Part shown: positions 33,551-41,931 of the stretch, in pieces
How the letters are laid out: each line of letters opens with the position of its first letter
Numbering within the stretch: position 1 is the first letter of the stretch
NCBI GenBank assembly: GCA_963714145.1
Contig: OY970235.1
Location: 1,054,001 to 1,118,000 of the forward strand
Source of the DNA: JBBWZH01 sp035544115
GTDB lineage: Bacteria; Actinomycetota; Actinomycetes; Mycobacteriales; CADCTP01
DNA length: 64,000 nucleotides
Direction of reading: 5' to 3'
Made by a program: the position numbers and the translations under genes
Notes under the pieces: generated by a model
Databases searched by the model: none
The model's input: the letters and a program-made list of their open reading frames with translations, nothing else
What the model was told of the DNA's origin: nothing

Positions 33551-34501
33551 GTGACACGACCCGCCGACGGCGTGGACCAGCCGGCCCCGCCCCCGCCACC
33601 CGGTGTCGACGTCCCGGCCGGCGATCTTCCGGCCGGCGATCCGCCGGTGGGTGATTCCCCGGCAGGCGATTCCCGGGCGGACGGGGCTCGGGCGGACGGG
33701 GCTCGGACGGACGATTCCCGGGCGGACGGGGCTCGGGCCGGCCAGCGGGGGGTACCGCCGGCGCGGGACCTGGTGTTCGAGATCTGGCTCGTGCTCGGCG
33801 TGTCGCTGGGCGCGTCGGCGGTGTTCGCGGTGATCAACCTGATCGGCCGGCTGACCGCGCCGATCCCGCTCAAGCAGAGCACCGCGACGCTGAACGGCTC
33901 GTACGCACCGACCCGGCCGCTGCTCGACCTCTCCCTGCAGCTCGCCTCGATCACGTTCCAGGTGGTGCCGGCGTTCCTGGCGCTGCACCTGCTCTACCGG
34001 GCCGGCACCACGCTGGCCGGGATCGGGCTGGACCGCCGCCGGCTGCCCCGGGACCTGGCCTGGGGCGCCGGGCTGGCCGCCGCGATCGGCATCCCCGGCC
34101 TGCTGCTCTACCTCGTCGCACACGCGATGGGCATCTCGGCCACGGTGGTGCCGGAGGCGCTGCCGCCGGTCTGGTGGCGGATCCCGGTGCTGGTGCTCTC
34201 GGCCGCCGGCAACGCGGTGATCGAGGAGATCGTGGTGGTCGGCTACCTGATCACCCGGCTGGAACAGCTGCGCTGGCGCCCGTACCAGACCCTGCTGGCC
34301 AGCGCCGTGCTGCGCGGCAGCTACCACCTCTACCAGGGCTTCGGCGCGTTCCTCGGCAATGCCGTGATGGGCCTGCTGTTCGGTTACCTGTTCCAGCGCA
34401 CCCGCCGGGTGCTGCCGCTGATCATCGCGCACACGATCATCGACACGGTCACCTTCGTCGGCTACGCCTTACTGCACGGCCACGTCTCCTGGCTCCCCTG
34501 A
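33551..34501 (+). CDS. CPBP-family intramembrane protease
   Basis: A 316-residue membrane protein. The N-terminal 70 residues are Pro/Asp/Ala-rich and built from repeats of about GDSPAGD and RADGA. At least six hydrophobic segments follow. CPBP (Abi) motifs are visible: EEIVVVGYL (motif 1, with Val in place of the usual Arg), SYHLYQG (motif 2) and IIAHTIID (motif 3). CPBP proteins include CAAX-type prenyl proteases and bacteriocin-immunity factors. The role here is unknown. GTG 33551 was chosen because the upstream in-frame sequence runs into the terminator hairpin. Confidence 0.88.
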   Translation: MTRPADGVDQPAPPPPPGVDVPAGDLPAGDPPVGDSPAGDSRADGARADGARTDDSRADGARAGQRGVPPARDLVFEIWLVLGVSLGASAVFAVINLIGRLTAPIPLKQSTATLNGSYAPTRPLLDLSLQLASITFQVVPAFLALHLLYRAGTTLAGIGLDRRRLPRDLAWGAGLAAAIGIPGLLLYLVAHAMGISATVVPEALPPVWWRIPVLVLSAAGNAVIEEIVVVGYLITRLEQLRWRPYQTLLASAVLRGSYHLYQGFGAFLGNAVMGLLFGYLFQRTRRVLPLIIAHTIIDTVTFVGYALLHGHVSWLP

Positions 34502-34530
34502 CCGAGCCCCGCCCGGCCCTGCCCGATCAG

Positions 34531-34590
34531 GCCCCGCCCGGTCAAGCCCCGCCCGGTCAAGCCCTGCCCGGTCAAGCCCTGCCCGGCCAA
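34531..34590. repeat. 15-bp tandem repeat, four copies
   Basis: The unit GCCCCGCCCGGTCAA and close variants occurs at 34531, 34546, 34561 and 34576, with decayed copies on both sides. It fills the convergent gap between the CPBP and LysR genes. Confidence 0.9.
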
Positions 34591-34636
34591 GGCCGCGCCC
34601 GGCCAGGGGCGGCGTCCGCGCCGGGGTGGCGGGGGA

Positions 34637-37270
34637 TCAGTGCTCGGGCGGGCGGCGGTCCTGGTCGTCGGCGGGGGGCTTCTCGGCGTGCCGCCCGCGG
34701 CGGACACCGTCCCGGTAGCTGGACAGCCGGCCGCGGACGTCCTGGGCGGACCGGGATGCGGCCCCGTTGCCGTTCACCGGCTTGCCCTCGCTGCCGACCG
34801 TGCCCGGCACGTACAGCGCCTGCGGTACCCGCTTGGGCAGCCCGGATGGGGTGGTGCCGGCGGTGGTCGGGGTGGCCAGCCGGGCGGCGGCGCGCCAGCC
34901 GTCGTCGGCGGGGGAGTCCCAGGGCGTGTCGGAGGGCAGCGTGCCGAGCGCGTCCTCGCCCTTGGGGCGGCGGCTGAACCACTCCGACTGGAGCTCCTCG
35001 AAGATCGACAGCCGGACCTCCTGGTCCGGTGCCGGCGGCAGTGTCCCCATCGGGCCATCGGACGAGCGGGCCGCCCGGGACCGGCGCGCGATCGACGGGC
35101 CGGGGCTGGTGCCGCGCGGACCCTCCGATCCGCCCGGCCGGCGCCCGGGCGGGCCCGAGTTGGCCCGGCGGGGGAGGTCGGACGGCGGCCGCGGGGTGGG
35201 CAGGTCGGACGCCGGCAGCGATCGGGCGCCGAGGTCGGACGAGGTCGGGATGCTGTCCTGCGGCTCCGGTCGGGCGGACCGGAACAGGCTGCCGCCGGGC
35301 TGGCCCGGCCCGCCGGGTACGGGCCGGCGGCGCGGCACCTCGCCCGGCGGTGGCAACGGCGGCGGGGTCGGCTGCTCGCTGGTCGGCCGGATCTCCGGCA
35401 GTTCGGCCGGCCGTCCGCGCAGCGTCGGCGGGTCGCCCGGCCCGCTGCCGGGCGGGTACGCGGCCGGATCGATCGGGCCCCGTCGCTCGGCCCGGCGCGA
35501 CGGCAGGTCGCTCGGGGCACCGGGTGGCGGCAGCCCGGGCAGGCCGTTCGCCGCGCGCCGATCGGCTCGCCGGGACGGCAGGTCGGTCGGCGCGGCGCCC
35601 GGCCCGCTGGGCGGCGGCAGCCCGGGCAGGTCGGCCGCGGGGCGGTTGGGCCCGCCGGGTGGCGGTAGCCCGGGTAGCTCGGCGGCGGCGCGGCGGGGCA
35701 GGTCGCCCGGCCCGCTGGGTGGCGGTAGTCCAGGTAGGTCGGCGGCGGCGCGGCGGGGCAGGTCGCCCGGCCCGCCGGGTGGCGGCAGTCCGGGTAGGTC
35801 GGCGGCGGCGCGGCGGGGCAGGTCGCCCGGCCCGCCGGGTGGCGGCAGTCCGGGTAGGTCGGCGGCGCCCCGGTTCGGCGGACCAGCCGGTGGCGGGCCG
35901 CCGGGCAGGTCGGCCGCGCCGCGGCGGGGCAGGTCGCCCGGGCCGCTGGGCGGTGGCAGCCCGGGCAGTTGCGCCGCCGGGCGGTTCGGCACCCCGGGCG
36001 GTGGCAGGCCGGGCAGGTCGGCCGGGCCGGCCGCGGTGCGGCGCGGGATGTCGGACGGCGGTGGCGGCATCGGCCGGTCCAGTTCGCTGAACCGGCCGGG
36101 CAGGTCGGCCGGCCCGGGCAGCGGGGCCGGCGGCAGGTCGGCGGGGCCGGCCGGGCGGCCGTTGAGGTCCGGCGCCGGGCCGCGGCCGAGCAGGTCGGCG
36201 CCGGTCTGCCGGGTGCTCGCCGGCGGGCGGCGGTCCATCGCGCTGAGCGGCGGCGGCAGGATCGCCGGGTGGCCGTTGCGCTCCGGGGCCGGCCGCGGCG
36301 GTTCGGCGCCGATACCGGTCGGGGCGGGCCGGCTGGCGCCGGGCGTGACGTCGATGAAGCGGCGGCCGGCCGTGGTCAGCGCGTCCAGCAGCCGGCTGAT
36401 CGCCGGGTCGCCCGCGGCGCTCTGCCGGGCCACGGCGACCACGGTGCGGCGCAGGCTCGGGTCGACCGGGGTGAGCAGCCGGACCCCGTCCAGCCGCCGG
36501 TCCGGCCCGCCGTGCTGGTCGGCCGCACTGGCCGGCACCAGGGCCAGCGCCATCCCGGCCGCGACCAGGGTCAGCGCGAGCGCGTCGTCCGCGCAGTGCC
36601 CGACCACCTGCGGCTGCACGCCGGCCACGCCGCAGCCGCGCAGCAGCAGCTCGAGCGCGGGGCTGTCCACCGCGGCGCCGATCCACCGATCCTGCCCCAG
36701 CTCGGCCAGCCGCACCGTCGGGCCCTGTGCCGGGTGCCGCACCGGCACCGCGACCAGCACCGGTTCGACCAGCAGTTCGCGCCGCTCCAGCGTGACGTCC
36801 AGCTGGCGCGGGACCAGGCCATACTCGCCGACGATCGCCACGTCCAGGGTGCTGGACGTGATGCCGGCGACCCCCTCATCGGTGCTCAACTGCTCAATGC
36901 GGACGTCAACGTCGGGCGCGGTCTCCCGCAACCGGACCAGCGCCTCGGGCAGCAACGCCCGCGCGGTGGACGGCGTCACGCCGATCCGGACCAGCCCACC
37001 CACCCGGCCGGTGGACGACGCCAGCGCCGCCTCGGCGGCCTCCAACTCGGCCAACACCCGCTGGGCGTGATCGGTCAGCTGGTGCCCGGCCGGGGTCAGC
37101 CGCGTCCCGCGCGGTTCCCCGTCCACCAATGGCAGCCCGACCTGGCGTTCCAGGCCGCCGACCAGGTCGGCCACTTCCGCCGGAGAGAGGGACAGCGCAC
37201 GGGCCGCGGCGAGGAATCCGCCGTGCTCCCGGACAGCGAGCAACGCGCGCAGTCGGTGCAGATCCAGCAT
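34637..37270 (-). CDS. LysR-family regulator fused to a proline-rich repeat tail
   Basis: An 877-residue protein. Residues 1-65 are a LysR winged helix (LDLHRLRALLAVREHGGF), and 90-300 the LysR effector-binding domain. About 450 residues of Pro/Gly/Leu/Arg follow, including near-identical 20-residue repeats (core LPGLPPPGGPGDLPRR). The last 130 residues (IFEELQSEWFSRRP, WRAAARLA, GLPKRVPQA, RSAQDVRGRLSSYRDGVRRG) match the C-terminal tail of large nitrate-sensor-type histidine kinases of actinomycetes. A typical LysR is about 300 residues, so this is a fusion. I chose ATG 37270. A perfect palindrome lies 63 bp upstream. Confidence 0.85.
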   Translation of the reverse strand: MLDLHRLRALLAVREHGGFLAAARALSLSPAEVADLVGGLERQVGLPLVDGEPRGTRLTPAGHQLTDHAQRVLAELEAAEAALASSTGRVGGLVRIGVTPSTARALLPEALVRLRETAPDVDVRIEQLSTDEGVAGITSSTLDVAIVGEYGLVPRQLDVTLERRELLVEPVLVAVPVRHPAQGPTVRLAELGQDRWIGAAVDSPALELLLRGCGVAGVQPQVVGHCADDALALTLVAAGMALALVPASAADQHGGPDRRLDGVRLLTPVDPSLRRTVVAVARQSAAGDPAISRLLDALTTAGRRFIDVTPGASRPAPTGIGAEPPRPAPERNGHPAILPPPLSAMDRRPPASTRQTGADLLGRGPAPDLNGRPAGPADLPPAPLPGPADLPGRFSELDRPMPPPPSDIPRRTAAGPADLPGLPPPGVPNRPAAQLPGLPPPSGPGDLPRRGAADLPGGPPPAGPPNRGAADLPGLPPPGGPGDLPRRAAADLPGLPPPGGPGDLPRRAAADLPGLPPPSGPGDLPRRAAAELPGLPPPGGPNRPAADLPGLPPPSGPGAAPTDLPSRRADRRAANGLPGLPPPGAPSDLPSRRAERRGPIDPAAYPPGSGPGDPPTLRGRPAELPEIRPTSEQPTPPPLPPPGEVPRRRPVPGGPGQPGGSLFRSARPEPQDSIPTSSDLGARSLPASDLPTPRPPSDLPRRANSGPPGRRPGGSEGPRGTSPGPSIARRSRAARSSDGPMGTLPPAPDQEVRLSIFEELQSEWFSRRPKGEDALGTLPSDTPWDSPADDGWRAAARLATPTTAGTTPSGLPKRVPQALYVPGTVGSEGKPVNGNGAASRSAQDVRGRLSSYRDGVRRGRHAEKPPADDQDRRPPEH
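35641..35940. repeat. 60-bp in-frame tandem repeat inside the LysR tail
   Basis: Near-identical 60-bp units follow one another, with the copies at 35761-35820 and 35821-35880 almost the same and earlier copies differing by a few bases. Each encodes 20 residues with the pattern DLPRRAAADLPGLPPPGGPG. Unit identity is higher at the DNA level than protein selection alone would need, which suggests recent expansion. Confidence 0.85.
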
Positions 37271-37332
37271 GAGTATGGAGGCTATCCGGCCGCCCCGCTC
37301 CGTGGTGAGAGATGTCCCCATCCTTGACCCGT

Positions 37333-37350
37333 TGTGATCAGATGATCACA
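37333..37350. promoter_or_regulatory. Perfect 18-bp palindrome upstream of the LysR gene
   Basis: TGTGATCAGATGATCACA has 8-bp arms around GA. It is A/T-rich for this genome and 63 bp upstream of the LysR start at 37270, a typical place for a LysR or GntR-type operator. It also lies 61 bp past the end of the acyl-CoA ligase gene. Confidence 0.65.
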
Positions 37351-37410
37351 GAAGTCACACGATTGAGGCACCCGTCCGCTCACCCGGCGGAGCGATGGAC
37401 ACGGAGCGAA

Positions 37411-39360
37411 TCAGCGGTTGGCCGAGACGCCGTACATCTCATCCAGAAGGCTGGCGTAGCGGGACTCGACCAGGCGGCGCTTGACCTTCAGCGAGGGCGT
37501 GAGCTCGCCCGCCTCGACGGTCAGGTCATGGTCGAGGATGCGGAAGTCCTTGATGGTCTCCCACCGGTTCAGCCGCTCGTTCAGGGCCTTCACGCCGGCC
37601 TCGACGGCCGCCCGTACGTCGGCCCGGGCGGCCAGCTCGGCGTAGTCGCCGGACCCGCCGTGGCTGCCGGACCAGCTCGCCAGCTCGTCCGGGTCGAGGG
37701 TGACCAGCGCGGTGCAGTAGTTGCGGCCGTCGCCGTGCACGATGATGTGGCTGGCCAGCGGGCACAGCGCGGCGAACATGACCTCGATCGGCTGCGGCGC
37801 GACGTACTTCCCGCCGGACGTCTTGATCAGGTCCTTCTTCCGGTCGGTGATGGTGAGGTGGCCGCTGGCGGCCAGCTCGCCGACGTCGCCGGTGTGCAGC
37901 CAGCCGTCCGGGTCCAGCGCCTCGGCGGTCTGCTCGGCCAGCCCGTGGTAGCCGCGCATGACGCCGGGGCCGCGGACCAGCACCTCGCCGTCGTCGGCCA
38001 CCCGCACCTCGATGCCGGGCAGGGCCGGGCCGACGGTGCCGAACCTCGCGTCCTGGGGCCGGTTCACGAACGTGGCCGCGGACGACTCGGTCAGCCCGTA
38101 GCCCTCCAGGATCAGCAGCCCGGCCGCGTCGAACCACTCCGCCACGTCCCGGGACAGGGCGGCCGAGCCGGAGACGAAGTAGCGCAGCTGGCCGCCGAAC
38201 CGGGCCCGGATCTTGGTGAACACCAGCCGGTCGGCCAGCGCGTACCGGAACGCCAGCAGGGCACCCGGCCGGCGGCCCTGCTGGCGCAGCCGGGACACCT
38301 GCCGGCCCACGCCGAACGCCCACCGGAAGATCCGCAGCCGCGGCCCACCCGCCGCCTCGACCGTGCCGGTGACCCGGGCGTGCACCTTCTCGAAGATCCG
38401 CGGCGCGCCGGCCATGAACGTCGGCCGGACCTCGGCCAGGTTCTCCACGATCTTGTCGATCCGGCCGTCCACCACGGTGGCGAAGCCGATCTGCAGCTGG
38501 GCGCCGAGCAGCACCTTGCCGAACGAGTGGGCCAGCGGCAGCCAGAGGTACTGCACGTCGTCCGGGCGCAGGATGCCCAGCTCGTCGATGGCGGCGCTCT
38601 CGTAGGTCCAGCAGTCGTGCACCAGCCGGACGCCCTTGGGCCGGCCGGTGGTGCCGGACGTGTAGATCAGCGTGGCCAGGCTCTCCGGGCCGACCGCGGC
38701 CACCGCGTCGGTCACCGCGTCCGGGTTCCCGGCCAGATGCTCGCGGCCGCGCCGGGCCAGCTCGTCCAGGCCGATCACCCAGTCGCCGTCCGCGCCGCCC
38801 TCGATCATGATCACCTGGGTCAGGCCGGGCAGCTGGTCGCGGACCGAGCGCAGCTTCGCCAGCTGCTTCTCGTCCTCGGCGATCGCGAACCGGCAGCCGG
38901 CGTCGGCCAGGATGTACGCCATGTCCTCGGCGTTGCTGGCCGGGTAGACGGCGGTGTTGGCGCCGCCGGCGCAGAGGATGCCGAAATCGGCGAGGATCCA
39001 CTCCAGCCGGGTGCTGGAGATCAGCGCGACCCGGTCCTCCGGGCCCAGCCCGAGCGCGAGCAGCCCGGCCGCGATCGCCCGCACCCGGTCGCCGGTCTCC
39101 GCCCAGGTCAGCGACTGCCACCCGGACGCGCCGGGGCTCGGGTAGCGGAACGCCTCGGCGTCCGGGGTGGCGGCCACCCGGTCGAGCACCAGCCGACCGA
39201 CCGAGGTCGCCCGGCGCTGCACCGCACCGCCGGCGACCGGATCAGCGCTGGCTGCCCGCTCTGGCCCGGTGCTGGCTGCCGCCCCGGGCTCCGGGCCCGC
39301 GGTCGGCCCGGCCGTCGTCCCCCCGGCCGAACCGGCCTCCGACGCTCCGCGCTCGCTCAC
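37411..39360 (-). CDS. Long-chain acyl-CoA synthetase (AMP-forming)
   Basis: A 649-residue AMP-forming ligase that activates a fatty acid to acyl-AMP and then to acyl-CoA. All main motifs are visible: LIYTSGTTGRPKG (P-loop), EGYGLTESSA (adenine binding), GWLHTGDVGEL, and TDRKKDLIKTSGGKYV with the catalytic Lys region. It resembles the FadD15-like group. The first 45 residues are Ala/Gly-rich and probably disordered. The start is GTG 39360. It is divergent from kynureninase with 90 bp between them and co-directional with the LysR gene. Whether it takes long-chain fatty acids or a kynurenine-related aryl acid cannot be told from sequence. Confidence 0.92.
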   Translation of the reverse strand: MSERGASEAGSAGGTTAGPTAGPEPGAAASTGPERAASADPVAGGAVQRRATSVGRLVLDRVAATPDAEAFRYPSPGASGWQSLTWAETGDRVRAIAAGLLALGLGPEDRVALISSTRLEWILADFGILCAGGANTAVYPASNAEDMAYILADAGCRFAIAEDEKQLAKLRSVRDQLPGLTQVIMIEGGADGDWVIGLDELARRGREHLAGNPDAVTDAVAAVGPESLATLIYTSGTTGRPKGVRLVHDCWTYESAAIDELGILRPDDVQYLWLPLAHSFGKVLLGAQLQIGFATVVDGRIDKIVENLAEVRPTFMAGAPRIFEKVHARVTGTVEAAGGPRLRIFRWAFGVGRQVSRLRQQGRRPGALLAFRYALADRLVFTKIRARFGGQLRYFVSGSAALSRDVAEWFDAAGLLILEGYGLTESSAATFVNRPQDARFGTVGPALPGIEVRVADDGEVLVRGPGVMRGYHGLAEQTAEALDPDGWLHTGDVGELAASGHLTITDRKKDLIKTSGGKYVAPQPIEVMFAALCPLASHIIVHGDGRNYCTALVTLDPDELASWSGSHGGSGDYAELAARADVRAAVEAGVKALNERLNRWETIKDFRILDHDLTVEAGELTPSLKVKRRLVESRYASLLDEMYGVSANR

Positions 39361-39450
39361 TGTGCCTCCCGCCGCCGCGCTGCCGCGTTCAACCGTGCTG
39401 GTGTCCGGTTACCCGGCCCGGCGGCAGACCTTCTCAGGTTAGTGTCGGGC

Positions 39451-40665
39451 ATGCCAGCCGCCGACCGAGCCGGAGCCGGAAAACTCGACGTCAGCGATCC
39501 GCTGGCGGCCTTCCGCGGCCGGTTCGAGTGGCCCGACCCGAGCTTCATCTACCTGGACGGCAACTCGCTGGGCATGCTGCCGACCGCGGCACTGGCCCGG
39601 GCCCAGCACGTGGTCGCGCAGGAGTGGGGGCAGCGGCTGATCCAGGCCTGGTACACCGGCTGGCTGCGGCAGCCGGCCCGGGTCGGCGACCTGCTCGGTG
39701 AGGCGCTGCTCGGCGCCGCTCCCGGCCAGGTGGTCGTCGCCGACTCGACCACGGTCAACTACTACAAGCTGGCCGCCGCCGCGCTGGACGCCCGGCCCGG
39801 CCGCCGGGTCGTGGTCAGCGCCGCCGCCGACTTCCCGACCGACCGGTACGTGCTGGCCGGGCTGGCCGCCGCCCGCGGGCTGGAACTGCGGCTGGTCGAG
39901 TCGGCCGAGACCACCGGGCTCACCGTCGCCGACCTGGCCGGCGCGGTGGACGAGCGCACCGCGCTGGTCGCACTGTCGCATGTGGACTACCGGTCGGCCG
40001 CGGTGGCGGACCTGGCCGGGATCACCGCGCTGGCCCAGTCGGCCGGCGCGCTGGCGCTCTGGGACCTGTCCCACTCGGCCGGCACGCTGCCGGTCGGGCT
40101 GGACGAGGCGGGCGTCGACCTCGCGGTCGGCTGCAGCTACAAGTACCTGAACGGTGGCCCGGGTGCGCCGTCGTTCCTGTACGTCCGGGCCGTGCACCAG
40201 GCGGCGCTGCGGCAGCCGATCTGGGGCTGGTTCGGCCAGCGGGACCAGTTCGACATGGGGCCGGTGTACGACCCGGTGCCGGACGTGCACCGGTTCCTGG
40301 TCGGCACCCCGCCGATCCTCGGGCTGGCGCTGGTCGAGGAGGGGGTCCGGCTGCTGGCCGAGGCCGGGCTGGGCCGGCTGCGGGCCAAGGCGATCGGGCT
40401 CACCTCGCTGCTGGTCGACTGCTACGACGACTGGCTCGCGCCGCTGGGCTTCGGTCTGGCCTCACCGCGCGATCCGGCCGGCCGCGGCTCGCACGTCTCG
40501 CTCACCCACCCGGACGGGCAGCGGCTGCGCGAGGAACTGGTCCGGAACGGGGTGGTGCCCGACTTCCGCCGCCCGGACCGGCTCCGGTTCGGCCTGGCCC
40601 CGCTCACCACCCGCTACGTCGACGTCTGGGACGCCATGGACCGGCTGCGCACCCTCGCCGGCTGA
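39451..40665 (+). CDS. kynU: Kynureninase
   Basis: A 404-residue PLP-dependent hydrolase that splits kynurenine to anthranilate and alanine (or 3-hydroxykynurenine to 3-hydroxyanthranilate). The family features are FIYLDGNSLGMLP at the N terminus, ALWDLSHSAGTLPV with the PLP-binding Asp and the motif VGCSYKYLNGGPG carrying the Schiff-base Lys. C-terminal residues GSHVSLTHPDG and DFRRPDRLRFGLAPL are also typical. No tryptophan dioxygenase or kynurenine formamidase gene is within the window, so the rest of the pathway must lie elsewhere. The start ATG 39451 fits the family start. Confidence 0.94.
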   Translation: MPAADRAGAGKLDVSDPLAAFRGRFEWPDPSFIYLDGNSLGMLPTAALARAQHVVAQEWGQRLIQAWYTGWLRQPARVGDLLGEALLGAAPGQVVVADSTTVNYYKLAAAALDARPGRRVVVSAAADFPTDRYVLAGLAAARGLELRLVESAETTGLTVADLAGAVDERTALVALSHVDYRSAAVADLAGITALAQSAGALALWDLSHSAGTLPVGLDEAGVDLAVGCSYKYLNGGPGAPSFLYVRAVHQAALRQPIWGWFGQRDQFDMGPVYDPVPDVHRFLVGTPPILGLALVEEGVRLLAEAGLGRLRAKAIGLTSLLVDCYDDWLAPLGFGLASPRDPAGRGSHVSLTHPDGQRLREELVRNGVVPDFRRPDRLRFGLAPLTTRYVDVWDAMDRLRTLAG

Positions 40666-40800
40666 TCGCCGGACCGCCGGCCGATCGTGCGGCCGCCGGC
40701 TGATCCTCAGGCCGCCGGCTGATCGTCGGGCGGCCGGGCCGCCGGCCGACCCTCAGGCTGCCGGCTGATCGTGAGGCCGCCGGGCCGACCCTCGGGGCGG
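40666..40800. repeat. Degenerate ~20 bp repeats between convergent genes
   Basis: The gap between kynureninase and the phosphopantetheinyl transferase is filled by imperfect copies of a GCCGCCGGCTGATCCTCAG-type unit. No terminator or gene is seen. Confidence 0.6.
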
Positions 40801-41505
40801 TCAGCGGTGCCAGCGGAGTTGGACGTCGGCAGGTACGGCGTCGGCGGCGAGGGCGGCGGCGTAGCCGTCCGGGGCCCAGAGGGACCGGACCTGCCAGGGG
40901 GCGTCGCCGTCGGCCAGCGTGGCCGGAGCCCAGCCGGGCTCGTCCGGGTCGGCCAGCGTCGGCATCTTCACGATCCCGGTACCGGCCGCCTTGGCCACCG
41001 CCTCCAGCTTCGTCCACTGGGCGAAGCCGTCGGCGGCCGGCTCGGCCCGCAGCGGCGCGGGCAGGATGCCGGCCCAGTTCACGTTCGGCCGGCGGAACTC
41101 GACATCCAGGCCGAGCAGCCGGCCGGGCAGCGCGACCGCGAGCGCGCCGAGCGCGTCGCTGTGGCTGGCGTTCACCTCGACCCGGGCGCCGTCCGGGGTG
41201 GCCATGCCGGGCTTGCCGTGCTTCGGGTCGCCGCAGTGCGCGCAGTCCCGGGTGATCAGCAGGTCGGCCGGGGCGCAGTCGAGGTAGCCGGCGACCAGGT
41301 GCCGCACCGCGCAGTGCGCGGCCCGGAACCGGGACCGGTCCTGGTCGCGCATCAGCCGGTCGGCCCGGGCCTGCTCGCCCGGGTCCAGGCAGCCGGCGGC
41401 GTCGGCGTCCGCCGGCCACGGCCCGTCCAGGTCGTAGTACCAGACGTGGACCGCGCCCGGCCGCAGTGTGGGCACCGGGCCGAGCACCTCGCTCGCTGGC
41501 TGCAC
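40801..41505 (-). CDS. 4'-phosphopantetheinyl transferase superfamily protein (Sfp-type)
   Basis: A 234-residue Sfp-type transferase that moves the phosphopantetheine arm from CoA to a carrier-protein Ser. The family motifs are visible: DPKHGKPG, VNASHSD and LLGLDVEFRR with the Mg-binding acidic residue, and WTKLEAVAKAAGTGI with the conserved Trp-x-x-x-Glu-Ala-x-x-Lys pattern. The start is GTG 41505. A CADC-type ITRDCAHCGDPKHGK segment carries two Cys but no clear zinc site. It is a stand-alone gene, able in principle to activate any PKS/NRPS or fatty-acid carrier protein encoded elsewhere. Confidence 0.93.
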   Translation of the reverse strand: MQPASEVLGPVPTLRPGAVHVWYYDLDGPWPADADAAGCLDPGEQARADRLMRDQDRSRFRAAHCAVRHLVAGYLDCAPADLLITRDCAHCGDPKHGKPGMATPDGARVEVNASHSDALGALAVALPGRLLGLDVEFRRPNVNWAGILPAPLRAEPAADGFAQWTKLEAVAKAAGTGIVKMPTLADPDEPGWAPATLADGDAPWQVRSLWAPDGYAAALAADAVPADVQLRWHR

Positions 41506-41642
41506 CCCGGGCTCCCTCCGGTCGAGTGCCCGGTCATCCGGCCATCGGCACTGACTTTAGCTAGCCCTGGACGGCCGTGATCGGCGTTCTAAACGAGCAA
41601 CTGGCAGGTTTGGGTACGGGGGTACCCGGGGACAACGTGATC

Positions 41643-41786
41643 ATGTCATTCATCCTCTGGCTCATCGCCGTCGTGCTGGTCGTCTGGGGCATCGTGACCG
41701 CCGTCCGCGGCCAGCTGCTTCTCGGGATCGTCCTGGTCGTCCTGGGCCTGCTGGTCGGCCCCGGCGGCGTCAGCATCTTCAGTTAA
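41643..41786 (+). CDS. Small membrane protein (GPGG-type)
   Basis: A 47-residue protein from ATG 41643, or slightly longer from the in-frame GTG 41637. It consists of two hydrophobic helices (FILWLIAVVLVVWGIVTAV; LLLGIVLVVLGLLVG) joined by a short turn, ending in a GPGGVSIFS motif that is characteristic of small actinomycete membrane proteins. A longer in-frame start at 41577 exists but its extra sequence is not hydrophobic. The upstream DNA has GGGTACGGGGGTACCCGGGG, a short palindrome. The function is unknown. Confidence 0.75.
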   Translation: MSFILWLIAVVLVVWGIVTAVRGQLLLGIVLVVLGLLVGPGGVSIFS

Positions 41787-41931
41787 CGCGGCGCGGCGCG
41801 GCCCGCCGTCCCGGGCTGGCTCGTCCCCCCACCGAGCCCCGGGCGGCCCTGGCCGCCGCTCGGTCGTCCGCCCGCCGGTCTGTCCGGCGGGCGGACGGCT
41901 GTCCGGACCCGGCCGGGGCGCGGCCGGCGGG

